Below are positions 17,028-24,829 of a stretch of 64,000 nucleotides of DNA, one piece after another. Location: assembly GCF_002024505.1 (NCBI RefSeq), contig NZ_CP019402.1, positions 1,984,001-2,048,000 on the forward strand, in the 5' to 3' direction. Both the position numbers and the translations under genes were made by a program. Each line of letters starts with the position of its first letter. Position 1 is the stretch's first letter. A model generated the notes under the pieces. The model was not told the origin of the DNA, searched no databases, and was given only the letters and a program-made list of their open reading frames with translations. The stretch comes from Plantibacter flavus (GTDB taxonomy: Bacteria > Actinomycetota > Actinomycetes > Actinomycetales > Microbacteriaceae).

Positions 17028-17081
17028 CGATGTGAAGCGTGATGTTCGCGCGACGTCGTTCAGAGAGGAACCCGACACACG

Positions 17082-18461
17082 ATGTCTCACCCAGCAGCTT
17101 CCATCATCACGAAGACCGACGGCGGACCCATCGCGGTCGCCATCACGGGCGCGAGCGGTGGGTTCGGTCGGACCTTCCTCGCGCAGCTCAAGCGACTCGA
17201 GACCATGCGCGCCTCCGTTCTCGTGGACCTCGACCTCGAAGCGGCGTCATCGCTGCTGAACGAGCTCGGGTACCCGGACACCTCCTGGTCGATCTGTCGC
17301 GATGCGGTCGAGGTGTCCAACGCCGTCGCGGGCGGCCGGCTCGCGCTCGTCGACGACATCGAGCTCCTCACCGCGGAGGCGTATGACGTCCTCGTCGAGG
17401 CCACCGGCAGCACCCGGGCCGGGTTCACGTTCGCCGAGCGTGCCATCGATCAGGGCCGGCACGTCATCATGGTGAGCAAGGAGGTCGAGAGCCTGTCCGG
17501 GGTGTACCTCGCCGATCGGGCGAAGCAAGCCGGTGTCGCCTACCTCCCTGGAATGGGCGACCAGCCTGCGAACCTGCTCGCGCTGCTCGGATGGGTGAAG
17601 GCCGTCGGCCTGCCGGTCGTCGCGGTCGGCAAGTCCAGCGAGTACGACCTCGTCTTCGATCCATCGACCGGTGTCGTCCGTCAGCTCGACGCCGAGCTGC
17701 ACGCGCCGGAACTCGCCGAGCTGCTCACCCTCGGTGACGACCGCACCGCGACCCTCGACGCCCGCGCGAAGGCGGTCGCCGGGTTCAAGCGGGCGGCCGC
17801 GGCCGACTCCTGCGAGATGGCCGTCGTCTCCCAGTACTCGGGACACGTGCCCGACGTCGAGACCATGCACTACCCCGTCGCCCGGCCCGACGAACTGGCC
17901 GACGTCTACGCCCTCCGCGAGCACGGGGGACTCCTCGGCCGGACCGGGGCCGCGGACGTCTTCAGCATGCTCCGGCTCCCGGGCGAGGCCAGTTTCGCCG
18001 GGGGTGAGTTCGTCATCGTCGAGACGGGCGACGCCGTCACCTGGGAGACGCTGCGGCAGAAGGGGCACGTCGTGAGCCGCGACGGACGATACGCCTGCAT
18101 CTTCTCGCCATACCACCTGATGGGCGTCGAGACCCCGCTGTCCGTCCTCGAAGCGGTGTCCGGACACCGCGTGCCCGCCGAGCCTCGGCAGTACTCGACC
18201 CTCACCGGCCGTGCCGAGCGCGACCTCCCCGCCGGCGCGGCGCTCCAGGTCGCCGGGCACCACCACGAGATCGACGGCGTCGCACCCGTGCTGCGGGCGA
18301 CCGCCGACACCGCTCCCGACGTCGCGCCGTTCTACCTCCTCGACCGCACCAGGCTCGTCCGCCCCGTGGCGGCCGGCGAACTCATCACCCTGCAGGACAT
18401 CGACGGGTTCGACCAGCGTCTCTGGGACGCCTTCGCCGTCGGCCGGGAGCTCGGCGCATGA
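17082..18461 (+). CDS. Homoserine-dehydrogenase-like NAD(P)-dependent oxidoreductase with C-terminal SAF domain
   Basis: A 459-residue protein. The N-terminal Rossmann fold starts with AVAITGASGGFGRTFLAQL near residue 20, and GRHVIMVSKEVESL near 130 is the nucleotide-binding-to-catalytic junction. The middle resembles homoserine dehydrogenase substrate domains but lacks the full family signature. Residues from about 375 (YSTLTGRAERDLPAGAALQVAG) form a SAF domain ending RLVRPVAAGELITLQDI. This architecture is known as a predicted homoserine dehydrogenase with SAF domain; its substrate is not established. No methionine or threonine genes are near, and it shares an overlapping start (ATGA) with a lactonase-like gene, so an acid-sugar oxidation or isomerisation step is more plausible than homoserine metabolism. 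Confidence 0.8.
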   Translation: MSHPAASIITKTDGGPIAVAITGASGGFGRTFLAQLKRLETMRASVLVDLDLEAASSLLNELGYPDTSWSICRDAVEVSNAVAGGRLALVDDIELLTAEAYDVLVEATGSTRAGFTFAERAIDQGRHVIMVSKEVESLSGVYLADRAKQAGVAYLPGMGDQPANLLALLGWVKAVGLPVVAVGKSSEYDLVFDPSTGVVRQLDAELHAPELAELLTLGDDRTATLDARAKAVAGFKRAAAADSCEMAVVSQYSGHVPDVETMHYPVARPDELADVYALREHGGLLGRTGAADVFSMLRLPGEASFAGGEFVIVETGDAVTWETLRQKGHVVSRDGRYACIFSPYHLMGVETPLSVLEAVSGHRVPAEPRQYSTLTGRAERDLPAGAALQVAGHHHEIDGVAPVLRATADTAPDVAPFYLLDRTRLVRPVAAGELITLQDIDGFDQRLWDAFAVGRELGA

Positions 18462-19399
18462 CGCATGTGGACCCGCGCGGAATCCGCATCCTCGACGCGC
18501 ACCACCACTTCTGGGACTTCGAGGGCCCCGGCTACTACCCCTGGCTCCAGGGTGAGTACAACGACCGGTTCTTCCTCGGCGACTACACGGGGATGCTCCA
18601 CACCTTCCTGCCCGCCCAGTACCGGGAGGCGACAGCGGGGTATCGCGTCGTCGGCACGGTGCACGTCGAAGCCGAACGCTCCCGCGAGCAGGAGGTCGAC
18701 GAGAGCCGGTTCCTCGACCGCCTGCACCGCGAGGACCCGAGGTTCCCGGCCGCAGCCGTGGCCCACGCGTCGCTCGCACGCCCGGACCTCGGCGACGTGC
18801 TCGCCGAGCACGCCGAGATCGGGCTCATCCGAGGCATCCGCTCGAAGCCCGTGACCTCGGCCACCGCGGCGGAAGCCGAGACGATCGCCGGAACCCCGGG
18901 GACGATGCAGGACCCCGTGTGGCTCGCCGGTCTCGCCGAACTCGAGCGGTACGGCTTCTCCTGGGACCTCCGGGTGCCCTACTGGCACCTCGCAGAGGCC
19001 GCGGACATCGTCCGCGAGCTGCCCGGGATCCCCGTGATCGTCAACCACTGCGGGCTGCCGCTCGACCGGTCCGAGGCCGGACTCGACGTCTGGCGCCGGG
19101 GCATGCGTGCGCTCGCAGCCCTGCCCAACACCACGGTCAAGGTGTCCGAGCTCGGCTTGCCGCGCAACCGTTGGGAGCGCGAGTCGAACGAACGCGTCGT
19201 CGCGGAGACCGTCGAGGTCTTCGGAGTCGACCGGTCGATGTTCGCTTCGAACCTCCCGGTCGCCACGCTGACCGCTCCGAGCTTCGGCGAGGTCGTCGAC
19301 ACCGTCCTCAGTGGTCTGTCGGGCGCCTCTGACGACGATCTCGACCAGCTCTTCGCCCGGACGGCAGCGCGGGTGTACCGCGTCCCGCTCGACGACTGA
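18458..19399 (+). CDS. Amidohydrolase-2 family lactonase-like protein (first copy)
   Basis: A 313-residue TIM-barrel protein of the fuconolactonase / pyrone-dicarboxylate hydrolase group. Motifs are ILDAHHHFWDFEGPGYYPWL near residue 8 (metal-binding HxH in strand 1) and VIVNHCGLPLDRSEAG near 190. The position that is Asp in the usual FGSDWPV signature is Asn here (N265, FASNLPV). It is translationally coupled to the SAF-domain oxidoreductase and followed by two MFS carriers. Sugar-acid lactone hydrolysis is the default expectation, but loss of the usual catalytic Asp makes the exact chemistry uncertain. A paralogue lies at 22058-23005. Confidence 0.82.
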   Translation: MTHVDPRGIRILDAHHHFWDFEGPGYYPWLQGEYNDRFFLGDYTGMLHTFLPAQYREATAGYRVVGTVHVEAERSREQEVDESRFLDRLHREDPRFPAAAVAHASLARPDLGDVLAEHAEIGLIRGIRSKPVTSATAAEAETIAGTPGTMQDPVWLAGLAELERYGFSWDLRVPYWHLAEAADIVRELPGIPVIVNHCGLPLDRSEAGLDVWRRGMRALAALPNTTVKVSELGLPRNRWERESNERVVAETVEVFGVDRSMFASNLPVATLTAPSFGEVVDTVLSGLSGASDDDLDQLFARTAARVYRVPLDD

Positions 19400-19444
19400 C
19401 CCGCACCACCACCCCCGATCCGCAGCAACCCGAAGGACCACCCC

Positions 19445-20758
19445 ATGGGCGTCAACGACGACAAACTGTTCCGCAAGATCGCATTCAGAATCCTCCCACT
19501 CGTGATGATGGGGTTCTTCCTGTCCTATCTCGACCGCGTCAACGTCGGCTTCGCGAAACTCGAGATGTCCTCGGATCTCGGTTTCTCCGACGCCGTGTAC
19601 GGCCTCGGAGCCGGCGTGTTCTTCATCGGCTACTTCATCTTCGAGATCCCTTCGAACCTCATCCTCGCGAGAGTCGGAGCGCGCGTGTGGATCGCGCGCA
19701 TCATGATCACGTGGGGGATCATCTCCGGTCTGATGTTCCTCGTGGACTCCGAGTGGATGTTCTATCTCATGCGCTTCCTCCTGGGTGTCGCCGAGGCCGG
19801 CTTCATCCCCGGGGTGCTCTTCTACATGGCGCAGTGGTTCCCGGCGAGCCGCCGGGGCCGCGCCTGGGGCGTGTTCTACCTCGCCCTCGCGTTCTCCGGG
19901 GTGGTCGGCGGACCGCTCTCCGGGATCATCCTGAACAGCACACATCTGGCGCTCGACCTGCAGGGCTGGCAGTGGCTCTTCATCATCGAGGCGGTCCCCA
20001 CGGTCATCCTGGGCTTCGTCATCCTGAAGTTCCTCCGGGAGGACCACCGGACCGCGCCGTGGCTCGACGACGCCGAGAAGGCCCGCCTGAGCGAGATGCT
20101 CGAAGCGGAGCGTCCACCCGCAGGGCACACCCCCCTGCGCGACGTGTTCCGCAGCCCGATCATCTGGCTCCTCGCGCTCATCTACTTCTCCTACAACTTC
20201 GCGCTGTACGGCATCAGCTTCTGGCTCCCCAGTCTCATCCAGGGTCTCGGCGTCGAGGGCACGCTCCAGATCGGCTTCATCTCGGCCATCCCGAGCATCG
20301 CCGCGATGGTCGCGATGGTCGTCTTCGGCTTCAGCTCAGACCGTCACCAGGAGCGCAAGAAGCACATCGCCGCGGCCTTCGGGTTGAGCTTCATCGGCTT
20401 CGCGATCTGCGTGATCGCCGGTCCGAACCCCGTGCTCGGCATCATCGGCCTCAGCCTCGCCAACGCCGGCGCCCTCGCGATCCCGGCGATCTTCTGGAGC
20501 TTCCAGACCGCCATGCTCACCGGCACCGCGCTCGCCGGCGGCATCGCGCTCATCAACTCGACCGGGAACCTGGCCGGCTTCGCCGCGCCCTACCTCATCG
20601 GCTTCGTCCGAGACGCCACCGGGAGCCCGAACATCGCCCTGGTCGTCTCGGCCGGCTTCATGGTCCTCGGCGCGGTCCTCGTCCTCACCGTCCGCTCGGC
20701 CCGCCGCGGCGACGCCCAGATCCCCAAGCTCGTCACCGTCGAAGGAGACCGTCCATGA
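19445..20758 (+). CDS. MFS transporter, anion:cation symporter (ACS) family, first copy
   Basis: A 437-residue twelve-helix carrier; GAAGGACC precedes the ATG. FFLSYLDRVNVGFAKLEM near residue 20 and YFIFEIPSNLILARVGARVW near 60 are typical of the ACS family (tartrate, phthalate, hexuronate and galactarate carriers). The long central loop (DDAEKARLSEMLEAERPP) separates the two six-helix halves. It lies between lactonase-like genes and probably imports a sugar acid such as threonate, or its lactone, with protons. A second ACS carrier follows immediately, with overlapping ATGA. Confidence 0.88.
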   Translation: MGVNDDKLFRKIAFRILPLVMMGFFLSYLDRVNVGFAKLEMSSDLGFSDAVYGLGAGVFFIGYFIFEIPSNLILARVGARVWIARIMITWGIISGLMFLVDSEWMFYLMRFLLGVAEAGFIPGVLFYMAQWFPASRRGRAWGVFYLALAFSGVVGGPLSGIILNSTHLALDLQGWQWLFIIEAVPTVILGFVILKFLREDHRTAPWLDDAEKARLSEMLEAERPPAGHTPLRDVFRSPIIWLLALIYFSYNFALYGISFWLPSLIQGLGVEGTLQIGFISAIPSIAAMVAMVVFGFSSDRHQERKKHIAAAFGLSFIGFAICVIAGPNPVLGIIGLSLANAGALAIPAIFWSFQTAMLTGTALAGGIALINSTGNLAGFAAPYLIGFVRDATGSPNIALVVSAGFMVLGAVLVLTVRSARRGDAQIPKLVTVEGDRP

Positions 20759-22065
20759 CCGCAGACAGCCGCCGAACCGCGAACGCACCCGATCAGCAGC
20801 GTGGTGGCGGTCGAGCGACCAACATCCGCTGGAGCGTCGTCGTCGTCCTCTTCCTCTTCTACACGATCAACTCGATCGACCGGAGTTCGCTCGGGGTCGC
20901 GATGCCGAGCATCGTCGGGGAGTTCGAGCTCACCCCGACGATGCAGGGCGTCATCCTCAGTGCATTCTTCTGGACGTACTGCCTCATGCAGATCCCAGGC
21001 GGTCTCGCCGCGGACCGCTTCGGTCCACGGCGGATCATCGGCATCGCCTCGGCCGTCTGGGGCACCTTCACCGCGTTCGCCGGGCTCGCTGTGAACGGGG
21101 TGATGCTCATCCTCGCGCGCCTCGGACTCGGTGCCTTCGAGGCGCCGTACATGCCGGCGGCATCCAAGCTCGTCTCGAACTGGATGCCGCCCAAGCGTCG
21201 CGCGTCCGGCGTCACGCTCATCGACTCCGGCGCACCACTCGGTGCGGCCTTCGGCGGTCTCCTGGTCGCCTGGCTCATCACCGCGACCGGCTCGTGGCGG
21301 TGGTCGTTCATCATCATCGGCGTCTCCACGGTCGTCATCGGGTTCTGCGTGTACCTGTACATCCGCAACCTGCCGAGCGAACACCGTCTCGTGAACCGCG
21401 CTGAAGTGGACCTCATCACGGTCGCCGGTGGTCCAGAGGACGAGAAGCCCGGCGTGACCCGGGGTAACGCGACGGCGATGGTCATCGGCCGTTTCGGTTG
21501 GGCGATGGTGTTCTGGGGCCTCGTGACCTGGGGACCCAGCTACCTGAGCAACGCCCGTGGGCTCGACCTCCAGGCGATGGGCTTCGCGACCTTCCTGATC
21601 TTCCTCTGCGGCGCCCTCGGGGAGATCCTCAGCGGGTTCCTCGCGGACCGGCTGCAGCGGGTCTTCAGCCGGAACCGCTCGTTCAAACTGCTCTTCGGCG
21701 GCTCCGGCGCGCTCAGCCTCATCGCGTTGATCTCGCTCCCGTTCGTGACCGACGCAGCACTCGCGGTCACCCTGCTCTGCATCGGCGTCTTCTTCAACCT
21801 CTTCGGCGGTCTCTACTGGACCATCCCGGCGATGCTCGCGAAGAAGGAGAAGGTCGGACTCGTCGGCGGGGTCATGAACTTCGCCGGCACGTCTGCCGGC
21901 ATCGTCGTGCCGATCGTCGCGGGTGTGCTGCTCGACATCACCGGTGGCTACACCGCGGTGCTCGTCTTCCTCGCCATCGCAGCCGCGGTGTACCTCGCGG
22001 CATCGCTCATGATCAACTTCTCCGGGGTCGCGAAGCCGACGCCGGCGGAGCCGGCTCGTGCCTGA
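20755..22065 (+). CDS. MFS transporter, anion:cation symporter (ACS) family, second copy
   Basis: A 436-residue carrier starting at the ATG overlapping the previous stop. VVVLFLFYTINSIDRSSLG near residue 32 and MQIPGGLAADRFGPRRIIG near 80 are ACS/hexuronate-transporter motifs (the RIIG-type loop 2-3 signature). It is clearly diverged from the carrier directly upstream rather than a recent duplicate. Two carriers in tandem suggest two related substrates, for example an acid and its lactone, or use under different conditions. The next gene starts eight bases before its stop, so the two are co-translated. Confidence 0.88.
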   Translation: MTADSRRTANAPDQQRGGGRATNIRWSVVVVLFLFYTINSIDRSSLGVAMPSIVGEFELTPTMQGVILSAFFWTYCLMQIPGGLAADRFGPRRIIGIASAVWGTFTAFAGLAVNGVMLILARLGLGAFEAPYMPAASKLVSNWMPPKRRASGVTLIDSGAPLGAAFGGLLVAWLITATGSWRWSFIIIGVSTVVIGFCVYLYIRNLPSEHRLVNRAEVDLITVAGGPEDEKPGVTRGNATAMVIGRFGWAMVFWGLVTWGPSYLSNARGLDLQAMGFATFLIFLCGALGEILSGFLADRLQRVFSRNRSFKLLFGGSGALSLIALISLPFVTDAALAVTLLCIGVFFNLFGGLYWTIPAMLAKKEKVGLVGGVMNFAGTSAGIVVPIVAGVLLDITGGYTAVLVFLAIAAAVYLAASLMINFSGVAKPTPAEPARA

Positions 22066-23005
22066 GTCGTCGGGTCTGGCGGCCGCCCGGTACGCAGGCC
22101 CCGTGATCGACGCGCACCACCACGTGTGGGACCTCGAGCGGAACCGGTACCCGTGGCTGCTGCCCGACGTCCTCGTCCCGCATCGCTACGGCGACTACAA
22201 CGCCGTCAAGCGGAGCTACCTGCCCGCCGACTACCGGCGGGACACGGCCGGTCTCGGCGTCGTCTCGAGCGTCTACATGGAGGCCGAATGGAACCCGGCG
22301 GATCCGCTGGGCGAGACGCGCTACGTCGAGGAGCTGTCCGCCGAGGGCGGCGTACCGGGCGCGATGGCCGCGCAGGCGTGGCTCGACGCTCCGACGGCCG
22401 CCGAGGTCGTCGCCGCCCAGGCGGCCTCGCCGATCGTCCGCAGTGTGCGTCACAAGCCCGGGGGACCGGCCACCGCCGACGAGGCGCGGCTCGGTGGTCG
22501 GACGCTCCTGAGCGACCCGCTGTGGCGGCGCGGGTACGCGGCTCTCGCGACGCACGGTCTCCACTTCGAACTCCAGACGCCCTGGTGGAACCTCCACGAG
22601 GCGGCGGACCTCGCCGCCGAAGTGCCCGAGACACTGATCGTCGTCAATCACGCGGGCGTCCTCCTCGACCGCGAACCGGCCACGGTGGCCGGCTGGCGTG
22701 AGGCGATGGCCGGACTCGCGGCGCACGCGAACGTTGTCGTGAAGGCGTCCGGGCTCTGCGTCGCCGGGGTCCCGTGGTCGAGCGAGCTCGTGCGTGAGCC
22801 CGTGCTCACGCTGGTGGAGCTCTTCGGCGCCGATCGGGTGATGTTCGGCAGCAACTTCCCGGTCGACGGGATGTTCACCGACTACGCGGGGCTCCTGGAC
22901 GCGTACCTCGACGCCACCGCGTCACTGTCGGCGGCGCAGCAGCGGGCGATCTTCCACGACACCGCGGACCGCGTCTACGCCCCGGATCGCATCGCCGGGG
23001 CCTGA
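22058..23005 (+). CDS. Amidohydrolase-2 family lactonase-like protein (second copy)
   Basis: A 315-residue TIM-barrel protein starting at a GTG that overlaps the MFS gene by eight bases. VIDAHHHVWDLERNRYPWLL near residue 16 is the metal site and IVVNHAGVLLDREPA near 195 the barrel-centre histidine region. MFGSNFPVDGM places Asn266 where catalytic Asp occurs in fuconolactonases, the same replacement as in the copy at 18458-19399. The two paralogues share the layout but are well diverged. This gene closes the five-gene plus-strand operon, and its 3' end overlaps the convergent otnI-like gene by 31 bases. Confidence 0.82.
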   Translation: MPESSGLAAARYAGPVIDAHHHVWDLERNRYPWLLPDVLVPHRYGDYNAVKRSYLPADYRRDTAGLGVVSSVYMEAEWNPADPLGETRYVEELSAEGGVPGAMAAQAWLDAPTAAEVVAAQAASPIVRSVRHKPGGPATADEARLGGRTLLSDPLWRRGYAALATHGLHFELQTPWWNLHEAADLAAEVPETLIVVNHAGVLLDREPATVAGWREAMAGLAAHANVVVKASGLCVAGVPWSSELVREPVLTLVELFGADRVMFGSNFPVDGMFTDYAGLLDAYLDATASLSAAQQRAIFHDTADRVYAPDRIAGA

Positions 23006-23799
23006 GCCCCGCGCAGCTCGGTGAGCCAGGCCAGGCTCTCGCTTGTCGTGGTCGTCGGTCGGTACTCGCACCCGACGAACCCGTCGTACCCGCTGACCTC
23101 CAGGGCGGTGAAGAACGCGTCGAAGTCGATCGTCCCGGAACCGGGCTCGCCGCGTCCCGGGCTGTCCGCGATCTGGACATGGCCGATGCGATCGGCCCAC
23201 GCCACGACGTCCTGCACCACGTCGGCGCCGTTGTTGTGCAGGTGGTAGGCGTCGAAGAGGAGACGCACCGCGGGGTGGTCGACCCGATCGATCACCTCCA
23301 GGGCCTCGTCGATCGTCGTCACCGGGTAGTCGCCGTTCTCGCCCCTCGTGAGCGGCTCGACGAGGATCCGGACGCCGAGCGGATCGAGGCGCTCGGCGAC
23401 ACGACCCAGGTTCGCGACGGCGGTGGCGAGTTGGATCGCGTGCGAGACGCCTGCCGGCCGGACGCCGTAGAGCGCGTTGACCGCACGACACCCGGTCGCC
23501 TCGACGATCGTCGCCACCACGTCGACGGTGTCTGCGACGAGCTGCTCGGTCCCGGGGTGCGACACCACGCCGCGGTCTCCGGCGGGCATGTCGCCGGCGT
23601 ACAGGTTGATCGCCCGCAGCGAGACCTCCGCCCGCTCGATCGCAGCGAGGAAGGCCTGGAGCTCCGCCTCCTCGGGGACGGGTGTCGCGAACGGCCACCA
23701 GCACTCGACGTCGACGAACCCGACGGCCTTCGCAGCGGCGAACCGCTCGAGGAACGGCACCTCGGTGAACAAGATGGACAGGTTTGCGGAGAACTGCAT
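22975..23799 (-). CDS. otnI: Hydroxypyruvate-isomerase-family protein, probable 2-oxo-tetronate isomerase
   Basis: A 274-residue xylose-isomerase-like TIM barrel. The ATG at 23799 (MQFSANLSILFTEVPFLERF) is chosen because AAGGAA lies seven bases upstream; an earlier in-frame start adds an unlikely 11-residue lead. FSANLSILFTEVPF, NLYAGDMPAGDRG, ILVEPLTRGENGDYP, LFDAYHLHNNGADV and HVQIADSPGRGEPGSG are the Hyi/OtnI signatures, including the metal-binding Glu and His residues. In threonate catabolism OtnI converts 2-oxo-tetronate to 3-oxo-tetronate, the substrate of OtnK. It is divergent from the LtnD-like dehydrogenase, which makes the 2-oxo acid, supporting this over hydroxypyruvate isomerase. 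Confidence 0.82.
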   Translation of the reverse strand: MQFSANLSILFTEVPFLERFAAAKAVGFVDVECWWPFATPVPEEAELQAFLAAIERAEVSLRAINLYAGDMPAGDRGVVSHPGTEQLVADTVDVVATIVEATGCRAVNALYGVRPAGVSHAIQLATAVANLGRVAERLDPLGVRILVEPLTRGENGDYPVTTIDEALEVIDRVDHPAVRLLFDAYHLHNNGADVVQDVVAWADRIGHVQIADSPGRGEPGSGTIDFDAFFTALEVSGYDGFVGCEYRPTTTTSESLAWLTELRGAQAPAMRSGA

Positions 23800-23825
23800 T
23801 GTTCGTTCCTTTTCGATCGGGGTGC

Positions 23826-23904
23826 TTGACACCAGTTTGGTATATCGAAATACTCGAACGCAACGCCGGGGCGATGGAGCTCACTTCTTGTCTTGGTATA
23901 TCGA
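23826..23904. promoter_or_regulatory. Twin TTGGTATATCGA repeats in the otnI / ltnD divergent promoter
   Basis: Two exact 12-base copies of TTGGTATATCGA lie at 23837-23848 and 23893-23904, 56 bases apart start to start, in the 145-base region between the otnI-like and ltnD-like genes. A rightward TTGACA (23826-23831) with AATACT 17 bases later overlaps the first copy. Repeats of this TGGTATA type resemble half-sites of GntR/FCD regulators, but no GntR gene is in the window. They probably coordinate the two divergent genes. Confidence 0.55.
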
Positions 23905-23944
23905 TAGCTCGATCGACCGGGCGACAACGACAGGAAGAGAGACG

Positions 23945-24829
23945 ATGACGACCATCGGATTCGTGGGACTCGGCGTGATGGGGCGCCCGATGGCGGAGCA
24001 CCTCGCCGCAGCCGGACACGACGTGACGGGGTTCAGCCGGGGCGATGCGAGCCGATCGGCCGCCCGGGACGCCGGCCTCCGCGTGGCCGACTCCGTCGCC
24101 GAGGCCGTCACCGGTGCCGAACTCGTCATCACGGTGCTGCCGGACTCGCCGGACGTCGAATCGGTCGCGCTCGGCACGGACGGGATCCTCGCGCACCTCG
24201 CCGACGGGGCCGACTACATCGACCTCTCGACGATCCGACCCGAGACGGCTCGTGATGTGGCCACCGCCGTCATCGAGGCGGGCCACGGCGCGCTCGACGC
24301 CCCGGTGTCCGGTGGTGAGGCAGGCGCGCGCGAGGGCACCCTCTCCGTGATGGTCGGTGGTGAGTCGTCCACCCTGGAGCGTTGGCGGTCCGTCCTGGAG
24401 ACGTTCGGCGCCTCGGTGGTGCACGTCGGCCCGAGCGGTAGCGGCCAGGTCGTGAAGGCCGCCAACCAGTTGGTCGTCGCACTCCATCTGCAGGCCCTCG
24501 CCGAGGCTGTCGTCTTCCTCGAGGCCCAGGGCGTCGACGTGGAGACGGCGCTCTCGGTGATCCGCAAGGGTCTCGGAGGCAGCACCGTCCTCGAACGCAA
24601 GACCGATTCGGTCCTGGCGGACGACTTCCGCGCCGGCTTCCGGTCCGAGCTCCACGCGAAGGACCTCGCGATCGTCGAAATGACTTCGCGAACCGCCGGC
24701 GTCGGTCTTCCCGCGACCGGACTCGTCGCACAGCTGCTCCGCTCGGTGGTCGCCCGCGGCCAGGGCGGTTCCGACCATTCCGCGCTCGTCGAGCTCGCCC
24801 GCTCGATGAACGGCGGGGCCGGCGCATGA
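23945..24829 (+). CDS. ltnD: 3-hydroxyisobutyrate-dehydrogenase-family protein, probable L-threonate dehydrogenase
   Basis: A 294-residue beta-hydroxyacid dehydrogenase. GFVGLGVMGRPMAEHLAA near residue 5 is the NAD(P) motif, DAPVSGGEAGAREGTLSVMVGG near 118 is the substrate-binding loop, and K171 in GQVVKAANQ is the catalytic lysine. GarR, HIBADH and LtnD share this pattern. The divergent OtnI-type isomerase and the OtnK/OtnC pair nearby make L-threonate (to 2-oxo-tetronate) the most likely substrate. D-glycerate or tartronate-semialdehyde reduction is the main alternative. Its stop overlaps the start of the GHL6-like gene (ATGA), tying acid oxidation to a glycosidase-like protein. Confidence 0.82.
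   Translation: MTTIGFVGLGVMGRPMAEHLAAAGHDVTGFSRGDASRSAARDAGLRVADSVAEAVTGAELVITVLPDSPDVESVALGTDGILAHLADGADYIDLSTIRPETARDVATAVIEAGHGALDAPVSGGEAGAREGTLSVMVGGESSTLERWRSVLETFGASVVHVGPSGSGQVVKAANQLVVALHLQALAEAVVFLEAQGVDVETALSVIRKGLGGSTVLERKTDSVLADDFRAGFRSELHAKDLAIVEMTSRTAGVGLPATGLVAQLLRSVVARGQGGSDHSALVELARSMNGGAGA

Noticed and set aside
17082..18461. Homoserine dehydrogenase of threonine biosynthesis
   Set aside because: The SAF domain, incomplete family signature and sugar-acid neighbours argue against a biosynthetic enzyme.
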